Part shown: positions 11,052 to 23,262 of the stretch, piece by piece
How positions within the stretch are numbered: the stretch's first letter is position 1
How the letters are laid out: each line of letters opens with the position of its first letter
NCBI GenBank assembly: GCA_015178975.1
Contig: WHVD01000001.1
Coordinates: 1,240,001-1,304,000, forward strand
Direction: 5' to 3'
Length of the DNA: 64,000 bases
DNA from: Hysterangium stoloniferum
Taxonomy: Eukaryota > Basidiomycota > Agaricomycetes > Hysterangiales > Hysterangiaceae
Translations under genes and position numbers: made by a program
Notes under the pieces: model-generated
Databases searched by the model: none
Seen by the model: the letters and a program-made list of their open reading frames with translations, nothing else
What the model was told of the DNA's origin: nothing

Positions 11052-11618
11052 CCTCGACGCCGGCGTCGTTTTTGTGGGAAGGCTATCTGCTTATGTAAGT
11101 GACACGTTCGGCTCGAAGCCCGAGATATATGAATGGTTTTCTCATAGCTGCTGATGGAGACATTATTTGATTTGCGATATTTTCATAATGTTATTTGTTG
11201 TATGATACCTTAATCAATAATTCATCCTCAGAGGTGCATAGTCTTTCCTCATTTGTCATTGGAGAAGGTGTCTATTCGAGTGGGGTCATCCCTCACCAAA
11301 TCAGGCTACATTAATCAATAGTTTCAGAGAACATTTCTGGAGGGAGTCTGTAAACAGAATTCCCCTGTAGACTCAATGGCTCACTGGTGACAGTCATACT
11401 TGCACACACCACACCAGCGCAATTTAACGTCAATTTTCATTTCGGCTGGCATTTATAGTTTACATACGACTATATATAAAGGTGTGAGCTGGCAATCCAT
11501 CCTACGAATCTACTAAGTAGTCACAAATATAAATAATCATACCTACGTGGCCAGCATTCTTTTGTGGAAGCCCTCAACCACTATCACTCACGACTCGATC
11601 ACCATCTGAGGAGCTGCC
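11052..11618. promoter_or_regulatory. Divergent intergenic region (MID1 / nucleoside hydrolase)
   Basis: 567 bp between the two divergent start codons. A TATA-like ACTATATATAAAGG at about 11468-11481 faces the plus-strand nucleoside hydrolase. No repeat or other gene is visible. Confidence 0.4.
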
Positions 11619-13136
11619 ATGCATTGCTTGGCTTCAGTCATCTTGCTGTTCTCGGCTTGTCGATTCACCGTTACCGGCATACCCCAATCTTGTGATCTTT
11701 TTATCCGTTGCATTAATTATCTACTGATGTTTATATGTTTATTTTCCATATCACTGGCATTGAATAGATTCGGCAGATTCCAAAAATGTTGAACCCAAGT
11801 ATATTATTCTTGATACAGATTTCTTGAGTTGTGATTACTTTTCCTGACACACAACCTTGCTTCTGACTGATTTAAATCTCAACAGTCACTGACGATGGTA
11901 AGAAGGGGCACCTGGACAAGTCCTGGTTTTATTTTTACTTAATTGTCCTGCGACCAGTTGGTGCTCTTGCCCTGCTTAACACCTTTCAATACTGCGGCAA
12001 AGTGCGTCTCCTTGGAATAGTCTCGGGTCTGTCCCCAAATTGTCAAAAATTATCTACATTATCAAACAATATCCCTCAGATGTTAGAAGCCGGTACGCTG
12101 TGCCAGCCATGGATGCCATCAACACATGGTACTGCCATCCAGATATCCCATTCGGCCAAAATCAACCAGTTACCAATATAACAGCAGAGCCCGGGACCAA
12201 CCCAATTGAAGACCCGGTCTATGTAAAAACCCTTGCTGATCCCTCTCGTTTCCCAGAAGATATCCACGACGGCTCCAACAAAACTATTCATCGCCCTGTT
12301 GAGTTATACCACAGCCTTCTATCCAATGCCAAAGATCAGAGCGTCACCATACTTGCAATTGGATTTATGAGCAATCTCGCTGCGTTTTACAGTTCCCCAG
12401 GTGGGAGAGAGCTTATCTCAAAGAAGGTCAAAGAGCTCGTCGTCCAAGGGGGAGATTTCGGACCAAGAGGCCCGGATGGTGGTCCCAACGGCGCGAATTA
12501 TAACCTGGGTAAGATAACAATATCTCTCCACGCGCCCTCGATCAACAGTCTCGATAAACGTCAGGGAATGATTTAACTGCCGCAAAAGTCCTCCAGACAT
12601 GGCCCTCACCAGTGACATTTCTCGGAGTAGAAGTCGGGGGCGCCGTTCTGACGGGAAAAATCCTCCAGGAAACTCCCGTTGATAACCCTGTTCGCGTCGG
12701 TGAGTCTTTAGCTACTACCAGCATGGTGCATCGCCTGAATTGACGGCATTATTGCAGCCTACGAAATTTACAATAATGGTACCGATGTGGAGAATAAATC
12801 GTGGGATCTCGTGACTGCCTACTTTGCAGTATTGGGGCTTGAGGAGGGCTCTTTGCGATATGGAAATGGGGACCGGGGCGGAAGAATTGAGATATACCCG
12901 AATGGTACGGCGGCTTGGAATTACAGTGCCTCTGTGCCCTTCACGAGAAGGCAACATTTCTTAGAGTGAGTATTTCGAAAGTATCGCGTCACTCACACTC
13001 ATCCCAGGCTGGATGGATTATTCCCTTGTTTAGCTTCAGGGAAACCAACGTCACTGTGGCGCGTAAAATCGACGCATTACTTGCAACATTTGGTAGTCAA
13101 AAGCCACCCTGTCCAACTTCGCAATATATATCTTAG
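11619..13136 (+). CDS. Secreted inosine-uridine-type nucleoside hydrolase
   Basis: Eight exons: 11619-11691, 11777-11827, 11886-11897, 11958-12026, 12080-12508, 12589-12699, 12758-12965, 13040-13136; 1,050 nt, 349 residues. The N-terminus MHCLASVILLFSACRF is a signal peptide. IILDTDFLITDDVGAL is the calcium/ribose-binding DTDxxxxDD signature, with the DD encoded by a 12-nt exon. MSNLAAF, VVQGGDF and VTFLGVEVG match other conserved IU-NH strands, and VARKIDALL the C-terminal helix. The family cleaves the N-glycosidic bond of nucleosides, giving base and ribose; here probably outside the cell or in the secretory route. The 5' splice sites GTTGTG (intron 2) and GTCTGT (intron 4) are weak but frame and family similarity require them. 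Confidence 0.85.
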
Positions 13137-13754
13137 CATGAAGCGAATACTTCTCAAAGTTTGTGAGTGAGAATTTTATTTAGGGAATAATTGTGCAGAG
13201 GACAAGTGACAGGATCCACCCCTCTTCCCATTTATTTTGAGTTCTGTCTCTGTAATGTGGCAGATCACATCCCAGGGATGGTTCCCAAGTGCCTTTGACC
13301 CTTCTTTGTTGTGAGCCACAGGCTTCACATTAGTTCCGAAATTATTCTTTGCCCAGACACGTGGATCCAGTGAGTATATGCCTAGTCACTTTTTAAACTA
13401 GGTAAGCATATTTGAATGTAAGTTTATTGAGTTTTTAGTTAGTGACAACATACAAGCCGCCAAAAGTCTTTCGAGCAGTTACTTTAGTGTGGATACTCCA
13501 CTGTAATGTGGTCCTTGCTATAAACCTTGAGAGACTCGAATAATAATTTTTAAAACACAATTAGGCGAAGTCATTGCATTCCAAAGCAAAAGGTTGGACA
13601 GGGGGTAAAAGTATAATGGTACACGTATTAGATGCCAAGGAGGTTTCGTTACTAAAAGGAAATCATATGAGAAACGGGGAGGTGGATCATAGTAACTACA
13701 GCATGCCACTGGAAATATTGTTGACTGCTTTGGTTAAACGGGCGTCCCGTAAAA
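13137..13754. other. Intergenic, convergent 3' ends
   Basis: 618 bp between the nucleoside hydrolase and the first MARVEL-like gene, whose ends converge. No repeat, RNA gene or convincing reading frame seen. Confidence 0.4.
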
Positions 13755-14710
13755 TTACACTTGTTGCGGAGGGGTGGCATTGTATCCCACTGGAGGATAC
13801 GAAGTCGGTGAAGCTTGACCCGTATAGGGGTGATTGTTGTTCGTATGTGGTGAAGGACCTTCCTTTTCCGTTTGGGGTTGCTCATTGATTCTCGAGGCGT
13901 AGAAGTCGGTGCCAACCACACGCTGCTTGCAAATGTCGACGTTTCCACGAGAATACGAAATGACAGTGAACATCAACAGTAAGGCGAACCATGCTAAAAC
14001 TAAAGACATAAAAGTCGCGATACAAATCAGTTCGCTCGCAACTGAGATACGCTTGAAACCACTAACTCGTCAACCACGCAAGCCATGTGAAAGCAAGCAA
14101 GGCTTGTTGCTCATGGCAAAACCCCCGCAGGAACCGAGACACTCCAAATACAAATCTGCCTGAAGGGGAGGGACTTAGTATTGCTCCGAGGCTATTGGGG
14201 AATGAATACATACCTCGAAAGGAGCAATCGACTCCAGAGAGGACAGAAGTGGTGTCCGCCGCCGCCGCCAGCCAAAGTATCATGAGGAACCCTCCACAAA
14301 TCGATTAGTTGGATGCTATACATTATCCATCGCAATAGGCCCACCAGACCACCCTAATTCAACAGCAACCATTGACGTGACAGCACCTTTCTTACAAAAG
14401 TCAATTGCAATGCTACATGCATGTTCAGATATGAATATCCTATACACCAGCTCGGTATTGACATACCATGGAACAATAATGACCAGGGTAAGGACGGGAA
14501 CGGCTACGTCTAATCCCAAGAAATCCGGGGTAGTAGCTCCGGACGGAAATAAGCTCAAACCGTGTCCGGCCAGGCCCAACACGACGAAGCACTGAAAGAG
14601 AAGGGCACCTAAACATCGTGTTAATATTTAAATTGAATATCCCGTTCTTCGTCTGCTGCGGATATACCTAGAAGTGCGAGACGAACGATATTGATCAGTC
14701 GGGGCTCCAT
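13755..14710 (-). CDS. MARVEL-like four-helix membrane protein, paralogue 1
   Basis: Six exons on the minus strand: 14710-14668, 14608-14467, 14412-14345, 14291-14214, 14159-14067, 13999-13755; 222 residues. Four hydrophobic helices: LALLGALLFQCFVVLGLAG, VAVPVLTLVIIV, FLMILWLAAAAD and LAWFALLLMFTVIS, followed by a soluble Pro/Gln/Asn-rich tail. Between helices 3 and 4 are Cys residues (DCSF, GFCHE). This layout fits the fungal MARVEL/Nce102-like class of plasma membrane proteins, which organise membrane domains; I infer class from topology, not from a firm motif. All exon phases equal those of the copy at 16891-17948. Confidence 0.75.
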
Positions 14711-16890
14711 GGCGACTAGCTTCAAAGAGGGTAGAAGTAGGCAGAGAGAATCACGAGGATAAGTCACGTCTCAAAGCTTTATAAGTTGCCTGCATTGCAA
14801 TGCCCTGTTTAGGCCAAGTCTAGGTGCAAGAATGGCTTCTTGTGTCGTGCCTTGAGGTGCCCTGCCGCTATCATCATGGCCCCACAGCCCCATGCCAAGC
14901 GTCTCAGCGGTCACCTGCCCGAAGAATACTATAAAGAGCAGTACTTGGAAGCGGTGCTGTCGTTTATTCACATAATTCCTGTCAGATGTGCGCGGTCATG
15001 AGCGTCAGGCCAAGTGAGTTTTGCAGGTCTCTTCAATGCTTTCAATATCCTAGATTTTTAAGGGTGGTCATTCGAATTAAGAATAATATAGGATCATCCG
15101 AGATGACCCTGCCCACAAAATATCTTCTCATAGACGCTACGGAACAACTCTATAGAGCCAGCCACGAAGCCACGATTCCAGCACAGCCATGTATGTAAGT
15201 GTGCGGCGTTCTCTATATACATAGTACTATCAGGGGTTCCTGTACAGGCTGCCGACATCTGGTTCTGCTTGCCAACAATCAAAAATAACTGGGTTTTAAA
15301 AAGAGGCTTATCGTGTTCATCAAGATTGGGTTCTCATCTTGCACTATCTGAGATTAACGCAGAATGGGCATTGGGTATCGCACTCATACATTGCGACCGT
15401 GTTGAGTATTACGTCGAAGAGTTGAAACGTATATACAAAAGCCATGATCTAACCAAATATTTGGTCGGATTTACTTGTCGGTATAAAGTCAGACGAACTG
15501 TACCGACCGAGCCAGGAATCCAGCCTGGCAGGCAGGCAATGTAACGGCTGTAACCTGAATCTGCCAGATTCGATGTTGTTGGACGACGCCACGAGTTTGG
15601 AACGTGCATCAGACATCGCATCCAAAATTGCAGATAAGGCAAGAGGTGATATCTATTTCTGTCATCCCAAAATAGAGCCGCCGCAGGGAGGTGTTGCAAA
15701 AGACTGGATTTCCAAAGTCATTAGGTAGCAAGCAGCACGCTTTGTTCGCCTCTTTCCCAGATTGTCTTGGTTAACGATTCAATTTATGATTTTGTAATGG
15801 TATACTCATAAGTGTGTATATACCTTTCACTGCTTTCTCTAGGCTTGACAGTTTATGCGTTCACTGTCGCTCCTCATGGAAATACTGACATTTCGAGACG
15901 ACGTGCCATCGGCAGGGATTATCGCAAATAGCCTCATGCACATGATCAAAGAACACGGGAAGTCACTGGAGAACTACCTAACAACAAGGCGGTCCCGCCA
16001 CCCCTCGTGTTTAATATGCCTGAAATTTGGCGGCATTCACACTGTATCACATAAGTTTGATGTAATGAAATTATTACAGTCAAACGACCTTCGAAACCAA
16101 CGGTGTATTTACCTAACAGAACCGTATTTCTTAAAAATAAATATTCTCAAATTATAAATCAAATTATCTGCTGCCCCTATATATTACGCTAGAGACTCGC
16201 AAGTCGGGAGTGAGTATCTCCTTAACACAAGGCGCATGGCCTCAAAATACGAAGCTTGTGGTTCTACCTTCAGGGTGCTTGAGGAAGATACGACGTCGAT
16301 AAACCTTCTCGCGATACTACTCTCGTGACGCAGTCGCACAACAAAGTTGAACTTAAAGGAATAAGAAAAGAAATGGTGAATAAATTAGTCATTGAATATA
16401 CAACAGATTCGGCCCTAACCAATGCCTTGATGCAAGTTATTGTTAATTGCAACACCAGTAAATGCAGTTATGTAACATCCGTAATAAAGGCTATGTCCGC
16501 AAGGACGCAAGGCTGACTCCTGAGCCATGAATTTTTGTGATAAATTTCACATTACAATGGAAATTATTATAAAGGTATGATACAATCATAATATTAGAAC
16601 GCGTCGTAGACAAATTTTCTGATAGCCGCAGTAGCGATGGTTGCAACAAGTATCGAACATAAAGATTTCGCCCAAGAACCAAAAGAAAATATATACAATG
16701 TGTCTGTTATGCGAGTTACCTTTCGGTAAACTGGTTAAAGGGGATATATTGATGTGAATATGAATATATATGCTACTACATGACACAATGAAAAGCATTG
16801 CGCAATAATGATTTGACATTGTCTGGAGAAGACGCCGAGAAAGCTTTTCTGCTGAACACCTCTGCCCTCAATTTGAAGGGAACCGACCTC
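14711..16890. other. Long spacer between the two MARVEL-like genes
   Basis: 2.2 kb without an assignable gene. Plus-strand 15571-15727 keeps an open, codon-like frame containing SMLLDDATSLERASDIASK and ending in TAG, and 15290-15480 also looks coding-like, but no start, splice pattern or family could be established. These could be exons of an unknown or dead gene. No repeat family from the flanks is present. Confidence 0.3.
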
Positions 16891-17948
16891 TTATACCTGC
16901 GCGGGATATCCAGAAGGTGGATACGTTGCCTGTTGGGGCTGAGGGGGTGGTGTTGGTGTGTATTGCGGGCCGGGACTCCCGCTGTATTGCGTCTGCACGG
17001 GTGCACCCGTGTGTTGTTGCTGCATGGGTGAGCCAGTGTACTGCTGCTGCATCGGGGGTGCGCCGTACGCGTTCTGGGGCACGCCGCCGTACTGAGACTG
17101 CAATTGGCCCATGCCCTCCTTCTGTGCGAAGAAATCAGTGCCGGTGACTGGCTGAGTCCAGACACCCGTGTTGCCACGCGTATGCGAGGTGATGGTGAGG
17201 AACATCAATAGGACTACCCAGGCGAGTACTAGCATAGGGAAAAACATAAGAGAATTATTCAGCGCGACGTGTTGATGAACTGACGAAGGAAGAAGCCAAG
17301 CCAGCCGAAGGCAATAATTGCTTGCGCTTCATGGCATACTTCATTCGCTGAGCCAAAACTTTCTCCGGCGAAAGGGTTAACTGCTAACACCTTTAGTACA
17401 CATTGGTGATAGGGTAGAAGAGCACCTACCGACAAAATTACAGTTTACGCCGGCTTGTGCCGCTGTGCTCGCGCCAGCAGAGGCGATCCAAAGAATCATA
17501 AGTACAACTATCATGGAGTGAGGGACCAAAATAGAGAAGCAGGATTTAGTGCGTACATGACCAACCGAGCTCGACAGCTACCATTGAGGTGAAGGCACCC
17601 TTTCGGAAGAAGTCGATGACGACTCTGATGTGAGAAACGGTGGAGAAGAGCAGATGAGAAACAGAATGGTCTCTGAAACAAGAAGATACTCACGCAGGGA
17701 CAACAATGACCATTGTGATAACAGAAATGGCTAGGGCAAGACCCAGATAATCTGGTACGGCAAAACCCGCAACAACTCCAACCAAATGGCCCGAAAGCCC
17801 TAGATTAATGAGAGAACATAGAAGAAGGGCACCTGTTGGTGCAAATAATTTGCATTAGTTGGACTGGACGTATATATCCAGACGGAAGAAAACAAGCAAA
17901 CTAACCAAGGAGACCATATCGCACTAGGCTGATCACTCCGGGCTGCAT
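16891..17948 (-). CDS. MARVEL-like four-helix membrane protein, paralogue 2
   Basis: Six exons on the minus strand: 17948-17906, 17832-17694, 17624-17557, 17507-17430, 17380-17285, 17228-16891; 253 residues. Helices: LLGALLLCSLINLGLSG, LGLALAISVITMVIVVP, VLMILWIASAGAS and LAWVVLLMFLTITS. Shared with paralogue 1: KGAxTSMVAVELGWS after helix 2, and RGNxxxxxxxVxGTDF after helix 4. Exons 1, 3 and 4 have identical lengths (43, 68, 78 nt) in both genes. The tail is longer here and Gln/Pro/Tyr-rich with repeated MQQQxTGxP units (about residues 180-225), typical of a disordered cytosolic domain. Likely plasma membrane; partner unknown. Confidence 0.78.
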
Positions 17949-20172
17949 CTTGGGGAGAAAAGAGGAAATGGGAAGTTAGTGGAGCAATGTTGACAGGGCG
18001 ACGATTTTATCCATTCCCTTGTTTAAATACTTAGAAAAGACTGAGACTATTGATCGGCGGCTATCCTATTTCTATTGTCGCTTCACCGTGCTTTTGGATC
18101 CGTTCATCCCATAATACCCTTTTTAGGATCAGTGTACCTATTCGGTTAGGGTTTTGCGATTTGATCGTCCCTGTACCATTGATTTACTCAGATCCGATAA
18201 AAGACAGGTGTGATAGAGAGTTATGTAAAGGCTGATCCTTCAATTGAGTGATTCTGGTTGTTTGACAAAGGAAATGGTCTGCTTGCTTGGTTTGCTTTAC
18301 TTGGTCTACTTTGCTTGGTCTACTTTACTTACTCCGCTTGTCCCGTACATTCTACATTTTTGCAAGTCCTCCACGCAGGGCCTAACGCCAACAACATGCC
18401 CTAAGCAACTCAACAGGCACGAGGGCACATACATGTGCCCTAACCAGAGGCTGTCCAGATCTTTACTAAAATATTAGTTGATGAAATGGTTCCTTGGCAA
18501 ACCCAGGAAGCTCATGAAGAAACCACTTGGGGAGTGAGAAGTTTAATCTAGGATATGATGCGAGGCGGCCAATTTGGCAAGCTTTGACCTATTTGATGCA
18601 CGAACTGACTTTTAATAGCACCCCTAGTTACATGGACATAGGCAGTATTTACAGAACGCCCTCAAAAAAGTCCGGACACCCTTGATTCTTTTTGGCATTG
18701 TTACCCGCCTAATAATTAATCAATATCTTTCAAATCTGATATTGCGATTGCAGGAGCGTCTTGGTTTTGAGAATGTGTAGAGCAAGTCAGACCCGGTTTC
18801 AATGGCCGTTTTCGAACGGAGATTTCCGAGCAACGCCAAGGTCTTATTTAAGACTAGAAGGTATTTATATTTCACATAACACACCGTGGCATCACTAAAA
18901 CTTTAATGAGGCAATCAATATTTCGTTCGTTCAGGTTTTTGCTGTCGTTCTCGGCTGCTTTCGACACTCGTCGATGTATCCCGCGGATCCCACTGATGAG
19001 GAACGGTGTCGGAATGTCTATCGAGTCGGAAGAACGATGTTGCATAACAGCATCATCACAGTTGGGCCTGCCGCTCTACTTTTATACGGCTTGTTCTTCT
19101 GTGCCTAAGCGGTGTAGCGATACTTACGATACACCTCTTTCTCCATACCGTGAGATAAATCATAATGGAGAAGATCGCATCAGAGGGACTATCCTGTTAA
19201 TGAACTCCCAAATCAGCCTGCTCAATTGTACATGTCTATGGAGCCTACCCAAATTTCTGAACAAACAAGTTTGGCAATAACTATTGCGGCGCGAACTCAA
19301 ACATAGCAGAACAACGGAGCTAGCTAGCTTGGTTCGAACAGAGAATAGCTATGTCTTTGAACAGTGGTTCATTTATTTATCGTTAGTAGAAGTAAACACA
19401 CTACTGGATCACTTTATACAACAGTGTGCCGAGAGCGGCAAGATTTCTAACATCAAATTGCGATAAAGTGGGAGACAAGTTGTTTGATGGGAAGAGGTGA
19501 GTTTCTTTTCTCATGGAGGTTCGTAAATAGAATTGTACACGTCATTATGTTTCTGAGTGAGGCCTGTTTTGATAGGAGTTGCTTAGTTTAAGTAAAAAGT
19601 ACACGATGGAGCCAATAATAGTCAGCCGCAGACAGCGATTGGCGTACCCTGTTCTAGGTAAAAGCAGTGTGATATAACGTGATGTGGCTGTTCTATGAAT
19701 AATGTTCCAGCCTCTCTCAACATGACAAGAGACTACTTTAGTCTCGTTTATCAGGATCTAGGAGATGAGAGACAGACAATGAACAGATGAGACAGTTAAT
19801 ATAATCTATGGACGTATCAATGATATTAAATGCTAACTTTCGACGTTCTTTCTGGGCGGCCGTGACTGTAAAGATCGTTGCAAAGAGTGCTCCATGAGTT
19901 ATTACAAAGTACTTGTTTCCGGGTGAAATATTGATGGCTTCTCCTTTCGTACTGCTCACTCTGATCAACGGTCAGTTTTGATTGGACAGAGAGCCTTGAG
20001 ATAAGGAAAAGTAGCTGGCGCGTCGTATAATATATTGGCACAACGGGGATGGGAAGCAGACAATTGAAATGTTGAACCCATAATACACAAAGGGTACTCT
20101 ACAGAATCCGAAGTAGAGATTTAACAACACACGGGCACTTCAACATTCACCTTGATAGCGTCGCTGTTGATC
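17949..20172. other. Intergenic stretch with a short minisatellite
   Basis: 2.2 kb upstream of the MARVEL-like gene and downstream of the ankyrin gene. At about 18285-18340 a ~15-16-bp unit (TTGGTCTACTTTRC) repeats about four times. The open frames at 18906-19280 and 19284-19466 (+) have no family resemblance and no splice context; not called. Confidence 0.4.
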
Positions 20173-20841
20173 CTATTCCGGCCCGGAGCTTGCATTCGGG
20201 GCTGTACCGTCGTTGACCAAACCTGTTTTCTCTTTGAATAACGCAGCCATTTCATCATTTTTGAATATCTCGGCGGTGTCGATCGCGGATGGTGATCCAA
20301 GCATGGGATCGGCGCCGCCATCCAGAAGCGCCTGCACTGCCTCTTTTTCGTTTTTGTACACAGCGCCAGCAATCGCTGATTGGCCACGGTCGTTCAAAAT
20401 ATTCGGGTCTGCCTTATGCTTCAGTAATAATCGCACAGTTGACGGCTGTAGTGATCAGGAACGGACATAGAAGTTGATTGTCATGTTATTCAAACTGGCA
20501 AATATTGACGCACATTGCCATGGTAGGCTGCCAGAAGAACAAGTGAGTTGCCTTCTTCATTTCGAAGATTGGGTGGCAGTCCTCTCTCTAAGGCAGCGTC
20601 AAGAAGTTCGTCCATCTGGGCACCCCCTGTTCTTACTGCCTGAAATATGCGGGCAGCGAAATCCAAGGTTTCCTGATTATGATGGTTAGTCGTCCCTGAA
20701 CAACAGGAAGCACACTCACCTGAGGCAGTGCTGATGCATCAGGAACAGACTTAATGAATCAATATTCAAAAATAATATCAGTATGGATATACTCCTATGT
20801 GAGAGACTCACTTGAGATTCACGAATTGGTTCACTGGGCAT
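20173..20841 (-). CDS. Small ankyrin-repeat protein
   Basis: Four exons on the minus strand: 20841-20812, 20749-20720, 20672-20514, 20445-20173; introns 62, 47 and 68 nt; 163 residues. After a ~20-residue polar start it has about three ankyrin units: MDELLDAALERGLPPNLRNE, then GNSLVLLAAYHGNPSTVRLL plus LKHKADPNILNDRGQ, then SAIAGAVYKNEKEAVQALLD plus GGADPML. The C-terminus is Ser/Gly-rich. Short stand-alone ankyrin proteins of this build occur in yeasts and basidiomycetes; the partner is unknown. Exons 1 and 2 are both exactly 30 nt, and removing the introns gives one clean frame from ATG to TAG. Confidence 0.85.
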
Positions 20842-22450
20842 GATTGGTCTTGATCGAGATGATGTCAGACAGAGCGCTCATGTGACGTTACACACGATCA
20901 ACACTTGTCAAAGAGACATGTTAATTTTGACACCAGAAATAGATTAACACGTGTAAGACTAAATATCCAAGAAGGGACATTCGTGTAGGTCAACAATAAT
21001 TCGTACTTGGCCATGCCAGGCGAGTCGCGGTGCAGCTTCCAGACAAGTGACCTCCGTAGCACGAGCCGTAGTTCCGATGTCGAGGAAGTATTCAGATACT
21101 CGTGACCCAATGAACCGGTATGATTTTTTCGCGGACTAGGCGAACTTGAATTTACTGCTAGAGGTGATCATCACCTCGAATGATCTATGAAACATAAGTG
21201 AATGCCTTGGCCTTTTTCCAGACCTCTCCTTTTCACATTCCACACTGTAAATTTACGTGGGAGGCTGAGGTTGCGCATTTATCATACATGGCTGTGATAC
21301 AGGAAAAGGGCGATTCAACGGTTAGCTGCCAGTTCGCCATACGTCTGGATATAGGATTGAGCCGGGGTATTTTAATTTCAAGTACCAATTTCAATGAGAT
21401 AAATATGTTGTTTTTCCAATACAGATAAACAGACTGTCATCGTTTATTGAATGTTCACATTCATATCTCTACCACCATGTAAATCTCTTGTATTCCGGCT
21501 GTGCTGCACAGCACGGGGACTTTGGCCGGTTTGCTATTTACCAAAACCTTCACTGAGAGGCTACGCGGGTTGGTCTCTATTCCACACAGGGTACTCGCAT
21601 GTCCCTGGACTATACAGGTGCGCCGGCTTTATTCTGAGTTCCTGATTACATGTTGTTGATGTAATACTTTTATTCCAATCACTATGTCACATGAAATGTT
21701 TCAAACTGTTAAGACATCAGAACTCGAAGAGAAACAACAATGGCATCACCAATTGCAACATAATTACAGGAGTGCGATACAATCGAGGATAATGTAGAGC
21801 TCTTGTTACATTGTGGATTAGAGATCGAAATCAAGACTCGCCTTGGAAACTACTCGCCACTAACAAGAGAGCTCAGATACGTACGGTGATCTGTTGCAGG
21901 TCGGTAAACTCTTCGTTATTGCAGGACCGTAAGGACATGTCTTTGGAAACCCATTGTACAAATCGGCGTCCTGACATCCCGGCCAGAAGTGACCTCCTAC
22001 AGTGATGGCACCAGAAGAGCATCATGGAATGCATATAGTGTTTCTGCGATCTTTGTCCTTCCAAAGAAGCAGCCAGATGGTTGAGTGATGTCCAAGATCG
22101 GAGGAGTACCAAGCAATGTTACATAGGAAATCATTATGTCAATTTACACAGTTAGCCCAACAGAAGGCGACAATGCTAGGTGAAAGTACTGTATGGTACG
22201 ATGAACATCTCCCATAGCGTGGCACCTGTCACGCCACTTGCATTGACAATCAATGATCCATCTTCGTGAGGGCAGTCCATATCCTCGTAATAAGGGCATA
22301 CACTGGCACCAGATCCCCGCGAATTAACATCAGTACTCAAACAATGGCACATCCGACCAGGGGCAACAATAAGCTAAGAGTGCGATAGATCTATGTTGTG
22401 TAGGACACCAAAAAAATAATACCATTTCGAATAAGATTACAGTCACAATC
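20842..22450. other. Intergenic, no assignable feature
   Basis: 1.6 kb between the ankyrin and Cys-rich genes. Short open frames (for example 21198-21428 and 21873-22112) show no domain, splice pattern or repeat similarity. Confidence 0.4.
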
Positions 22451-23262
22451 TCACAACATCCCTAATAACAATGCAGCTGAAATTCCGAAAATCGAAGTAG
22501 AACTTGAAGGCTGCAGCATGTATCCCTCGTTTGGCTTGGTCGCAGTCGCAGTCGTTGTCGCTCCTACACCGGTGCTTGTCCCACTGCCGGAGCCACTGCC
22601 AGTAGGAAGAGACGCAGTACTTGATATGGTTCCGGTAAGCTGTAAGTCTCAGATTCATCCTCTATAGAAATGTTGTTCAAATGTAGCATACCTTCACAGG
22701 ATCAATGGGATGTCCTTCCTGAGTGCAAAGTTGCACTTACTCTATATTAATTAATTAATAAGTCAACGTCTTTCGAACTGCGAAAAGCGGATACGTACGA
22801 TCGGCACCTGCCTGTAGTGTAGAAAGCTCCGAGGGGAATATGCTGGCTACACAATTTGCACAATCCACTCCATTTTGACGGACAGCCGCAGTGCATAAAC
22901 ATGCCACATTGAGGGAGCCGCATGACTATCGCAATACACCAGTCTTAGAGCATATCGGTATCCGTCTACATAACTTACTTGGACAGCTGAAAACAAGGGG
23001 GCACAAATGTTGGTGCACTAAGGGGGCTTCTTAGTGTATGTTTACACGATAATCATGGAGATTATTACTTGAGGTGGGATATCAGTGGGTTCTAAGGTCG
23101 CTCCTTGTCTTTTAAGAAGAGTTGATCGGCCAGGAAAACTACTCCCATTTGTCGCAGCAACCCATACAACTAGACGGGGTTAGTAAAACGTGACTATTAT
23201 GCATCCAATGTCCCATAAAACACACCGGCAGCAAAGATGGTCAGGATTTGAGCTTTGAACAT
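22451..23262 (-). CDS. Secreted eight-Cys, Ser/Thr-rich, probably GPI-anchored protein
   Basis: Six exons on the minus strand: 23262-23226, 23169-23069, 23017-22979, 22925-22799, 22735-22692, 22639-22451; 178 residues. The signal peptide MFKAQILTIFAAVVWVAATN is followed by a KR site and a Cys domain: CTNIC, SCGSLNVACLC, DCANC and QLC, eight Cys in a CFEM-like spacing. A Ser/Gly/Thr tail (TGSGSGSGTSTG) leads to a hydrophobic end (IFGISAALLLGML), the usual GPI-attachment layout. CFEM-like wall proteins take part in adhesion or haem/iron capture in some fungi; function here is open. The first exon is 37 nt, as in the gene at 38343. Intron 4 must end at AAG to keep frame. Confidence 0.78.

Noticed and set aside
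15269-16157. Possible multi-exon gene on the plus strand
   Set aside because: Coding-like pieces exist, but no consistent start, phases or family could be found; kept only as a note in the spacer entry.
18906-19466. Open frames of 124 and 60 residues
   Set aside because: No domain, no splice partners, unusual residue mix; likely chance.
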